From the NCBI GenBank assembly GCA_039566865.1, contig CM076960.1:17094501-17158500 (forward strand): DNA of 64,000 nt, written 5' to 3'. Positions 35,329 to 47,300 of this stretch are shown piece after piece. Each line of letters starts with the position of its first letter. Within the stretch, counting starts at the first letter, position 1. A program made the translations under genes and the position numbers. This stretch comes from Aurelia coerulea. Taxonomy: Eukaryota; Cnidaria; Scyphozoa; Semaeostomeae; Ulmaridae. Below the pieces are notes generated by a model. It did no database searches. It was not told where the DNA came from and was given only the letters and a program-made list of their open reading frames with translations.

Positions 35329-38300
35329 TTACAATTCCAGTTTCTTTGGCTCTTCCCAGGTGAATCCGGGTTTGAAATGACCATAGATACATGTGTCTCT
35401 GTAGATCGGCTTCCTCAACCCAAGCTCTCTGTTAATAGATGAGTTTAAATGTTGTAAACATGACATACCGCAAAGCTCTATAAAGCCGCGGGAGCCTTAT
35501 TTAATTTCGAGCACTCCGGAGGGGGCCTAAAAGAAAGGGGAGCTTACTGGAGAGGGCTTATTGTCCACGAAACTGGTCGATTCTAGTGACTTTCTGTAGT
35601 CACTTAAAAGACGTGGAGAGAGTAATACTGCACGTGATCACTACAAAGCTGCTCACCTTCCGAGAGAGGCTCTGGTGTCTTAAAGATTACTTATTTTCTA
35701 ATTCATTGCATTCAACCAAAAATAACTTTATTTATTAACAAAACTACAATACACAGATAGTAGTGAGGTCAGTCTAGCAAGATTACATATAGGTGTGACA
35801 AATAGAGCAAACACGGAAAGCACACTATTCCTATCACTCGTACGTTTATTTGATACATGTAACCTGAATCTCTGAAAACAGGGAGGGGATGGGTGGGAGG
35901 GACCCTATCTTTCATAAAAGTACTTGCTATCGACCTGTGATTCTCCACGCCTTGAAGAGCTTTTTATATTTGCGTACTAAGCACGCCTCCACGGAGATCT
36001 TGCAACAGTATTCCCTTAAGAAACTTAACAATGCTACCACAAAATAGTTTCCTATTGTACTGTTAATAAATTCATTTATCAAAAGCGTTAACGCCTTTAT
36101 TAACGAACATTGACCAATCGCATCAACAAGATAAATCACGTTACTATACCTGCTGGTTTCAGTTTCAATCTTTTAATGCCTGGTTACAAATGGCTTATCT
36201 TTACTTAACAGCTTTAACTCCTCAAATTTGCCTGGCTTAAAGGATTCTGAATGAAATCCCAGTCCAGCTGGATTTGTTTCGCAGAGAATTGACGTCAACA
36301 ATAAACTCGTAAGCACCTTAGTGTCTGGTTCTACAAAACCGTGAAAGCTCTATTTAGCTCCCTCTCTTTTATGCTCCGTCTCTGATAAGACCCTCTCTTC
36401 TTAGCCAAAATTTTGAATTTATTAACGTGAACAACTTTGCACGTTAATTTTGCGATAAAAACTGGGTCGAATTTGTGCTGTAACTGACTCCTAGAATGGT
36501 CTTTTGATTCCGCAAAAAATGGGGTAAAAATTAAAAGCTATCATTTATATCCATGTCATTATTGCCCCACACCGAAACCGGCCTTTTAGTGGTTAGTACT
36601 CCGCGCGTAGATAATATACGGGAAGGGCATCTCAATATTTTCCTATTCTATTTTTCGCCTTTCTGGTGAAACCGGTTTTTTATCTAATTGGAAAAGAGGT
36701 TGTGATCACGAGGTTGAAAAAATGGCGGATATCAGTGGTAGGCAAACTGGAGCTGTTAGTGCTTCGAATATGTGCAAATTGTCAGCAGAAAAGATAAGAA
36801 GAAATAGATTTGAGTTTGATTTTATTTCATTTGAAGCTGAATATCATGCTGATCATGAGAAGGAATGGTACTGGTGATGTGACTTTAGGAACGCCTCTAC
36901 ATTTAGGCAAGGCCAACGAACACAAACATGCAAAATGCAACAAAATGATGATTATCAGACTTTAGGCCAAATCTGTGAAGCCTAATACACGTTTTTTATA
37001 TAAGAAACCGGTTTATAAGAAACTACTACTAGGATGGCAAAAAGTTTTAAGAAACTCTAGTACTAGGCTTGAGAACTGCTAAGAAAGTTTTAAAGCCAAA
37101 TACAAGGATATCATAGGAAAATTGTCGTTGAGCCGTTATTTTTTCAGTAATATTCATGATAAATGTATGTTTTGAGTCAAATAGAACTCTCCTTCTTACT
37201 AAAAATTGTGCTGTCTGCCAAGAGACGAATACGTGGCAGTGGTAGAAATTACATGCATCCAAAAAATAAGAAAATAAGAAACTCATTAAGAAACTTTTAG
37301 TACTAAAAAGCTGAAATTTTCACGTGAAATTAAGAAACTTTTAGTACTATGGGCTTATCCAAGTTTCTTATGAAAGAAAAAACGTGTAGACCCACCTACA
37401 GGTGGGGACGGGGTATTTAGTGTTTACTATTGCTAGTCTAGAATGTGGTTAAAACCACTAAGCCCGAAATTACATGAAAACACTACAATAATCAAAACCT
37501 ACCTGACGATGACACCAGGTCGCAAGTCAAAGTTCTTCTTGACGATTTTAAGCAATTCAGTTTGGGTGTGTTTAGACGTTCCATAATCGAAATACCGGGT
37601 GCGCCAAAATAAACTATGCACGTTTGGCAGGCCACAATAAATTGAATACTGGACCGATTTTGAAGATTTATGACTTAATATTTAGCAGAGAGCCTGAATT
37701 AGATTCTAGGATCTTTTTGCAAATTTCTCCGTTTTCAGTTTTTAGAGCTAGAAGCGAGTTTCTTAAATGTTCGTTTTCAAAAATATTGAAAACGATAAAA
37801 AAATGTCGATCAAATTTTAAAAGATCCACCATGAAGACAAAGAGAAAACGTTTTCAGGGGGATTTAGGGGTTCAGTACAAACTCTCGTACAGCATATTAC
37901 AACTGGTCGATTTTAGATCGCAAATCACCACGAAAAAGTTCTCTCTTTGTCCATTCAAGTCGATTCTTTAGAAAATTTGATCGATGTTTTTTGATCGTTT
38001 TCGGTGTTTTCGAAAACTAAAATCTTAGGGAACTCGCTTCTAGCTCTGAAAACTGGAAATGAAAAACTTTGCAAAAAATCCCAATATCTAATTCAGGCTT
38101 TCTGCTAACGAATAAGTCATAATTCTTCAAAATCGGTCCGGTGTACGATCTATTGTGGCTTGGCAAACGTGCATAGTTTATTTTGGCGCACCCGGTAGAA
38201 TAAAAAATTCCTTCTTCACAAAATGTTAACAACAATGACTTAAATACGATTTAGTATGTATTATTATAGGTGGTTAGATGCCGCAGTTATGCTTGATTGC

Positions 38301-41300
38301 CACGGCTTTGCCCTTGCGGAGGACAAATTATTTGCTACTACATAGACCTTTTCCGCAGAACAATATAAATTTTCCTCCACAGAGGCATAACTGCGTTGTC
38401 TAACCATCTTTGTTGTTATCGTTCTCTTGCGATGTTAGGCCTTTTTGAACGGTATTTGATTCTTTTACAGAATAAAGCCGGTTTTCCACTAGGCGGATTT
38501 TTCAGTGCGCAGCGGAGCGGCTATTGTATTTGCATTGTTTTTGACAAACAATGACCACGTCTTGTCGCTCCGCTACGCGCGTCTTTGAAAGTCGGATTGC
38601 CTTCAACTTTTCCGCCGCGCTCGATGGCGCCAACCAATCAAATCGCTCGAAAGCTTTGACACATGACATCAAGAGAAAAGCCATGAGCAAGACAGGGATT
38701 CAAAATGGCTGATCAAGATGAGGACACACGGAATCCCCACGGAATGTGCATTATTCTAAAAACAACAGCCGCTCCGCTGCGCGCGGAAAAATCCGCCTAG
38801 TGGAAAACCGGCTTAAGGTCTATTGACGGTTTACCATTGTCTGGATGCATCACACACCTTGTTGGATGAGACCCCCCCCCAGTCAACACAATTACCTGAG
38901 CTTGCTTTGTTTAGATTAACTTATTATTTTGTATATAACGGTAGGGATTAGGGAACGAATGGAACAAGGTAAACAAAGATATGAATAGCTTTAAAGACAA
39001 TACTCAATTGTTTGAGCATCTAATTGTTGATTCAAGGTCCTTAATACGCAAATGCTAATTCGGTGCTTCTTTGATGACAGCAGGAAAGATCAGCCATTTT
39101 TATTTGTTTTCTTTCTCTTGTTCTCATTATCATAATCGTTGCAATTCGGTAAAGAAAACCAGTCAGTAGGTAGGTGGTTTTCCAAAATAGCTTCAAAAAG
39201 CTGTACATCAAGAAGTCTCTCACCCTGTAAACTTGTGGTTGTGTCGTTAGTTTTTCAATGGTTTTGGTTCCTTCAGGCTGTATTGTGGGGAGGGGTATCC
39301 AAAAATTTTGCCCTGTCAGAGTAAATCTTTAAAGATGCTTCAAATTTACCATTTACCTCCAATACACAAAAGACAGGAAGGTCTATTAGTGATCTGACAA
39401 CTAGTTAGAATAGCCTTAGTGAATTATAAAAACAGCACGCTGTTCTTACACCCCTCCCACCCCACCCACCCCTCTAAATTGTCACTTTAAGAGAAAATAA
39501 ATGAAAACTCATTTGGAAGCTTCTGACGAATTTTGATCAACATACCTTTTATTGAGATTAATTTTTAGTGTCCAAGGATGGCTGAATCATATGACAAAAT
39601 TCAAGGTACATGAATTTAGTCACGAGGTCAGGCCTTAATGAATTGAATCTGCCTTACATGGTCAAAGTAGTGCAAGCTTCTTATGGATTTCTTAATAGGC
39701 ATTAACACTTTGAGATCTCTTGCAGGTTAAACAAGCTTCAGATATATGACTTCCAACCTTACTCATTTTAAATTGTTTGTTCTTTTCAGTGGTGGCAAAA
39801 ATGTTTGCCTTCTTAAATCACTTCAGTGAAATTCTTCCTTTCGTCTCCTCCCCCCCCCCCCCTATTTAGAGTCCTTTGCATCATTATATTTCTTTTCGTA
39901 GCTTTAGTTTATGCTGTAGTTTAGTTAATTATTTTCATGTAAATGTCTTATAGTATATGTTAAAGCCACGGGGTTGCAATTTATTCTCATTCTCCCTGTG
40001 GTATCGTCCTGTAACCATGTTCTGTTATCATAAAATTTTAGATTGATATAAAAAAATTGTTTGTTCTTTTCATTCAGTGTTTATTTTGTGCATGTAAATG
40101 AAGCAATGTGTTCATATTCCTTGATTTCTCTAATTCAAAAAGTTCTACAATATTCTAACATCACAAAACAGTCAGTAGCATCTTTGTGAGTTCTAGAGAT
40201 GTCAACTCCCTTAAGACTGATTTCGAGTCAGTGGGATTTTCCGAGCGGGCGGAAAAATTTCTATTGTATTTGAGAGAAAATGTCGCTCTGGAATTGAATA
40301 GAAAGTTACAGCTGAGCGACCTTTTATTGTCTAAAAGAAAATTTTGTTCAGCTCAAGTTGTCAAAATGTTCTGTTTTGTACATTCTACTTTGTTTATGAA
40401 GGAGCATGCTTTGGATAGTCTGCCTTGCTTTTCTGTGTTTTTGCCTCACCCTTCTGCCTTAATACCTTGTCTTTTTGCCTTAATATCTTACAATATGAAT
40501 TCAATTACGCAAAGATTTCTAGACCCGTTAATTCCTATTGTTATTAACATGATTAAACTAATGTAAGAATTAATAATTTTGTCTGAAACCACCTTACTGA
40601 CAAAGTAGTAAAATTAATAAAACATGAATTGAAAAAATTTTTAGATTATTTACCACAACTAAAGGTTATTGTTTGATGATACAATAACTAGTTACGTATC
40701 AAATACAGTAAGAACCCGCACAATAGAAACCACTATACAAAACCCCAGGCTGTTTTTTCAGAAATGGTGCCCCTCATATAAGAAACTTCTCAGCCTAATT
40801 TTAGGAAGGATTCTTATAGGGGGATCCCAATAAATTCTTATTTGATAATCTTTGTTAAAATCAGGTGCCAAACATTTTTTAGAGATTTCGTGCAAAAGCA
40901 TCTCCATCTACTGTATACTTGGTATTACTATGCTATGGTCGAGTAAATTTAGAGAGAATGCTATTGGGTGCCCAAAAGAGTACTCCAGTTTAAAAAATCA
41001 TCAAAAATTGATTATCAAACCTTTGATAAAATTTTCTGTCTTACTTGTTTTGTCAAAGACCCAAAAATATTTATAGATGCTAAAAATTTTGCTTTTGATG
41101 CAACGAGGTAGAAAAATTACATGTTGAAAAACCTTATTTTGAGCTATAGTTTTTAGGCAAAATGCTCAATCTTGCCAACAGTCAAAACTTTCAGATTTTT
41201 CATCGTCATCAAAGTCTCTAATGATGTGTGCATTTCTATTGTCATTCATGACCAAACTAGAAGTGTTATATGCACAAAGAAATCAATCTGGTAAGCATAA

Positions 41301-44300
41301 ATCCTTTTCTGCAGTATGATTCAAAACCAGGTAGCCCTAAAAAGAGCTAAATTTGCTAATTTTAAACCAATTGCAAGATCAGCTATGCCTGGGGAATAAT
41401 TTGGTCCTTGATCTACTTGGCAAAAAAAGAAAATCGAAGATGGGTCATGTAATCAAATTTTGGTGATTTTTCAAACGGGAGTACTTTTTTTGGGACACCA
41501 GATAGGAAGCAAGAACTATTTTCTTTTTGTTATAACATGGCATAAAGATTGCATAGGCATGGCGTTGCTTACCTTTGAGAAATCCTTTCCAGAGAATGCT
41601 CCTCCGCCATGGGCACCCCATCCACCATAGGTATCAACAATGATTTTCCTGCCAGTCAGTCCTGCATCTCCCTAAAAGCAAATCTTACATATTTAGCCCA
41701 AGTCATAATCTAACTGAAAGTAATGAAATTCATAAGAGACACTGTAAAAACAAGGGGTGCTCTCTCCTAGATTAGTTGAACCAGGGCTGTTGAGATTAGT
41801 TTATCCTTGGGCCACGCCCTCCTATGAAATGTTAAAACACTGCTTTTAGATTTCATTTAGAATCTCAGTTGGCCCGCGGGCCTGAAAACGTTGCTGAAAG
41901 AAAACTACAACAAAGAAAAAATATATACTTTACTTCTTGCGGGCCCCCAGAGGCCTCAGGCCCCCTGGTAACTACCCTGCCTACACCCCCCCCCCTCTCT
42001 ATGGTCCTGAGTTTAACTACTGAGAGAGCTCCTTCCTTAAGTAAATCCCTCCAAACAATTTATCCCATTTCCTATGTTTCATTTGTATATTGTCTTAATT
42101 TTATGTATCAATTTTGTGCATTGACATATTAACTATGTATATTTATACATTAATTGTCTGTATGTGTTCTATTCTTGTAGTTTAGCAATTTGTCTGTATA
42201 GTCATTTAATACATTGCATGTAGTGGAATTTAAACTGAACCGAACAGAACTGAAATCTGTCAGAATTAGAATGATGTGATATAGAAATTAATACCTGTGG
42301 GCCTCCTTCATGGAAACTTCCTGAGGGCTGCAGATGGTAAATCGTTTTTTCATCCAGATATTTGGCAGGGATGACAACCTTGAAGAAAAATTTTGGAGCT
42401 TGAAACATATTACTGTATTTTTGCCTCAAGTAAAACTGACATGAAATGAAAACCCTGCTAACTGCTTTTCAGCAATGCCGTAGAAAAAAGCCTGACAGGA
42501 AAAAGCTCAAAGGACAAGTCCGGGGTTTCTACAATTAATCAATTAATGTCAAAAAGCAACCTTACCAACTGCCGAAAACCAATTCTTTTTTTGAATTCTT
42601 TTCAAGTTCTGAGATCTCTTTCTGTTAGAAATTCGTACAACATTTTTTGTAAGTTAGGCACAATGTCATCGCCATTTTGTAAGAGTACGCAATAAGGCTG
42701 GCCTTGGTTTGGAGGATCAATTGTGACATCCGAAAGTGCTTGAGAGTTTTGCGGGAGAAGAGCCTCGTTCAGCTCAAAGGCATAAGCTGTTCCTCAAGCA
42801 ATGAGACATTGTTTCCAACGAAAGATGAACATGGTTTACAGTGAAGTTTACTGATTTATTAGTGATGGAAGCTTCTGCAACTAAATCGCGAGTTTTTCAT
42901 TGATATTTGTTGAACTCTTCGATATTTTCAATCTGTTTTCTTCTTGCGATAAAATATCTTCCTCTCATCCAATGTCGCTGGAAAAGGTATGTTTCAATAG
43001 CGTGACAGCTGCCCTTTTGATTGAGCCTCTGTCTGGTGATGTGGGTAGCCTCTAAATGATGCAGCGAGGTCAAAATATGGCCTAAGTCGGCAATCGCCCA
43101 AAGCTCCGACGTAAACAAAACGCAAACTACTCAGCACTCATTCTACTGCTAAATAAGGTAAATTAAATGTTTTACAGTGAAATAGAGGCAAGAAAAGAAA
43201 ACTTCAATTATTTCTGAACAGTTTTCATACACTTTAATTTCGAATTAAAGAACTTCTTCCTGGTGAAAAAAGAGTTTGAAATTTTTGATCGAGACGTTCG
43301 AGATCTTGCGGGAAATATCCAGCCTCACAGTACAATCACCTGCAAACAATTCAGCATGCAAAGGGTTAACAAAGCATACCCTCTGGAGCACTATTCTCTG
43401 GTTAAACTTAAAGGGGCTGGGTCACGTAACCGTAAACAAACCCGTTATCTCTATAATCCATATTGTTGCCCACACGTGGCCATTGTGTTCTGCACAGATT
43501 TTGGTGGATGGGGCGAATCCACAATAAAGGTACTACTAAAAATCCACCAATATCTTTGCAATCTTACAACATATGGTTGTTTTGTTTGTTTCTCTTTCAA
43601 GTTCAAGAGTTCATCTTCAAAATAGCACTTTCATTTTGAGAAAAATAGTGGAAAATCTGTCCGATGTGGCCTGTCAAAAAAGCTGCAAAATCATCGTTTC
43701 GAAAGAAGTTTGCTTACTTTACGTGACCCAGCCCCTTTAATCAAATTACCTTGACAACTTTCTCCATAAGTTCTTTTCTGATGTCTTCTAATGATATATC
43801 AGGGTCGGACTGAGTAGAAATGACTACCGTATGCACTCTTAATGGTACACAAGCTCCTCCGTCCATTTTATATTCTACTGTGACCTGACTTTTACCATCT
43901 GGTCTAACCCAAGCCATAGTACCATTCCTACGATTTTCAGCCAGTTTGCGAATGACTCCATGAGCTAAGACGACAGTAAGTGGCATAAGCTCTTCTGTTT
44001 CATCAGTTGCATACCCAAACATGAGCCCTTGATCTCCGGCTCCAATGTCCTCTTCTTTGTGGTTGACGTGAACGGCTTCTGCAATTTCCTGGCTCTGCTT
44101 CTCAATGCCAACCAAAACATTGCATGTTTTGTAGTCAAATCCTGTATTGCAAGAAAAACATGTTAAGGCAGGGGTATGAAAAAAAGAGATATTTGGGGGT
44201 TGGATAGGCAAACTTTGGGGTAACATGGGCAATGCAAAACCCAGAATAAACTTGTACGCAGGCCTAATTAAAAGTATTCCATGCCTGCAAGAAATGGCTT

Positions 44301-47300
44301 GGACAAATGTACCTGCAATCAAATTACTCTGACTTCATTAAAGGTGCAAGTAACTATTGTGTAATGATACCTCATGATGCAAGCAGCCCTCGTCTGCTTA
44401 CATACATCAATGAGCCCTCGTATATTAACCTTTCTTTATAGCCCAGTTTGCATGCAGCTCAGCTGATTCAGCCACTTGCATTCAGGGGTGGCTTTAGCAG
44501 TTTGCTTATTCACATCTTTAGCTGAACTAAATAACCACAGAAATACATCTTCTTGGAAGGATTAGTCAATCTATTCTTTATTGACATGCAGGTCAAAATC
44601 AACAGTGTTAGTACAAAATCTTTCTTGAAGGACCAGAATGCCTTGCATGTGCAATCTCCTGGCCGGCCTTTAATGCTGCCATTTTCATGGACCATGAAAA
44701 TGGTGACAACAAAGGCCAACCAAGAAATGGCACTTGCAAGGCATGCTGGCTACAACAAACCCTTCACCTTCACTACCCATTCATTACCAGATATTTAGAA
44801 ATAAATGTTGAGGGATTTGTTGAGGTGAGGGTGAATGTGTTGAGGTGGCCGTGAATTTGTTGAGTTCTATGTTAAAGAACTTTAAAATATGAATATCAAA
44901 CTGACTGAATGAATACCAAAAATTGTACAGCAGCTGTCTGGATTTACCTTTAGAAGAGTCATCATATCCAATTTTCTTTATTGTATCCCTAATAACTTTT
45001 TGGTAATCAACAGTTGCTTTTGATGTGACTTCTCCAACAACCATCACCATACCAGTTTTTGCAACAGACTCTGCAAAAACAAATTTAGAATTCTAAAAAA
45101 TGTGGCTAGAAGCAACAATTTTTATGTTATGGTTCAGAGGCCGACAAAATTTTTTCCCTCCTGGGAACTGCGAAAATTTTGTCAAAACTTCCTGCACAAA
45201 TTCTTTTATTTCACATTGAGTTAGCAGATTAAACATGTTTGTGCAGTTGGTGCAAATTTGCAGCTGCAGTTGGTGCTGTTGGTGCACTTTGCAGTTGGTG
45301 CAGTTGGTGCAAGTTATAGGTAGAATATAATTCAAAAGCTACTTGGTGAAATTGAACACATTCATAAACCAATAACTTTAAGGTTTTAACTCAGCATGTC
45401 ATCATAAAACAAATGCTTATATTGCATACAAGTTTAAAGGACAAGTCTGGGGTTGGTATGATTGTGATAAAATACAAGATAATACTGCTATGAATGATGT
45501 ATTTTTCCACTATTTTTCGCCTTCTCCTTGTTGAATTACATATTCAAATAAGTAATTTGAGCGAACTAACGTCATATCGCGCAAACGAGAATGAGGCTGT
45601 GCGATTATTTTTGGCCTCTTAATTGCTGCTAGCCTCTTTATCGTGTACTCATGCATTGAAAATGGCATGTGAACACAATAAAGAGGCTTGCTACGATAAA
45701 GCGGCGAAAAAACAATCGGACAGCCTTGTTTTTGTTTGCGCGATAGGACGTCACTTTGCTCAAATTGCTTATTTGAATACGTAATTTCACAAGGAGAAGG
45801 CGAAAAATAGTGGAAAAAAGTGTCATACATCATTCATAGCAGTATCATCTTGTGTTCTATCATCAATCATACCAACCCCGGACTTGTCCTTTAAGAAGAT
45901 ATTGCTAGGTGGGTAGCTCGAAATAGACCTGGCAACTGCAGGTGAGCAATCAAAGTGTACAGACAAATTTCATTGCCACTTTCTTCCTTCCTTGAAACGA
46001 AAAGCAGCAAGCAACTGGATGAAGTCTACAGCAACGACCAATCATTTTCCAATTCTTGATACAAGTTTCCTGGTCAAGATTCCTCTTAATCACTGCAGCA
46101 ATTAAATTTCTTTTTGTACACTTATGCAGCTATCATTTTATTGCCCCGGCCCCCCAGCCTGGGATAGGCAGAGTGATGCGAGCTATTCGTCTCCTGTCCA
46201 TTGGGAAACTTTGCCCCAGAGAGTGGGGACATCTGGGGTGATTCACTTCAAGCTTGCAGCATTTAAACTGCACATGCACAGTAGTGTTATTTTCTGCCCC
46301 CCCCCCCCACATAACATGGCGGGGTTTAAACTGGGGACAAATGCAAGCTATCGCCTCCCATTCGTAGAAGAATTTTGAATGAACCCGCATCAGCCCCGCC
46401 TATCCCGGGGTGGGGGGATCAGGGCAATAAAATGATAGCTGCATTAGTCAGGGGCGCCATCGGCCTTCAAATTTTGGGATGGCCTTATCATGGAACTAAA
46501 TTTTGAAAGGTTTCCCCAGCCAGTTTACATCATTCTTGCTTATCAATAAATACTGCCTTGAGAAAACTCAGGTGGATACGTCAACCCCATCTACCCCAAT
46601 CCACCCCTGATGACACCTTTACTGATTCTAAGCTGTCATATGATGCAATCACTATGTTCAGACTGACTGCTGTTTTACCTGTGTGGAAAAATAATTAACT
46701 CTTCTTCCCATTCTTCAAAGTAAAACAATTGATTCTGCACACACCAGTGTTTGGACTGCACAGCAAGACCCATTCTTCTTCACAGTGTGTATCTGCTCCC
46801 TTGCATATGACTTTGTATTTTAAATATCTAATTTTAGATATCTAAGTCTAATTTTAACACAATACATTACAAAAGGCAACAAAAGAATGCCCTCACTTCC
46901 CACTTTTTCTGAATGCAATTTAATCCTTTTGTCACAAAGAGACTTGCTTTGTTTCGCCACAGAGAGAGAGAGAGTTGCAACAAGACCACAGTCCAACCCC
47001 CCTGGTCACTTTTTAACTTGAGACATTGCGAAATTTAAGCCTAGCTTCCCTGCAGGGGTGTTAATCTGTAATTGAGATGCACACAGTACTCATATTTCAT
47101 TCAACTGGAACTGGGCACTATGGTCACCTGAGGGTTAACAAATCACGCAAAGAAAACTCACCACAAGCAACTTTTGCATTGGGATCTTGAGCTAAATGTG
47201 CATCGAGAACGGCATCTGATACTTGGTCGCATAGTTTATCTGAAAAAGAGTAGAATCACCATTTCAAGAGCTTTGAAGAAAACAAGAAATGCGAGGGGCC

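Noticed and set aside
40186..40566. 126-codon plus-strand ORF, possible gene
   Set aside because: Composition drifts from charged to hydrophobic without motif, lies inside MAT on the opposite strand and has no recognisable splice partners.
41360..41400. Possible missing MAT exon (a minus-strand AIGL string)
   Set aside because: Only four residues fit, surrounding sequence does not match and no splice signals are in phase.
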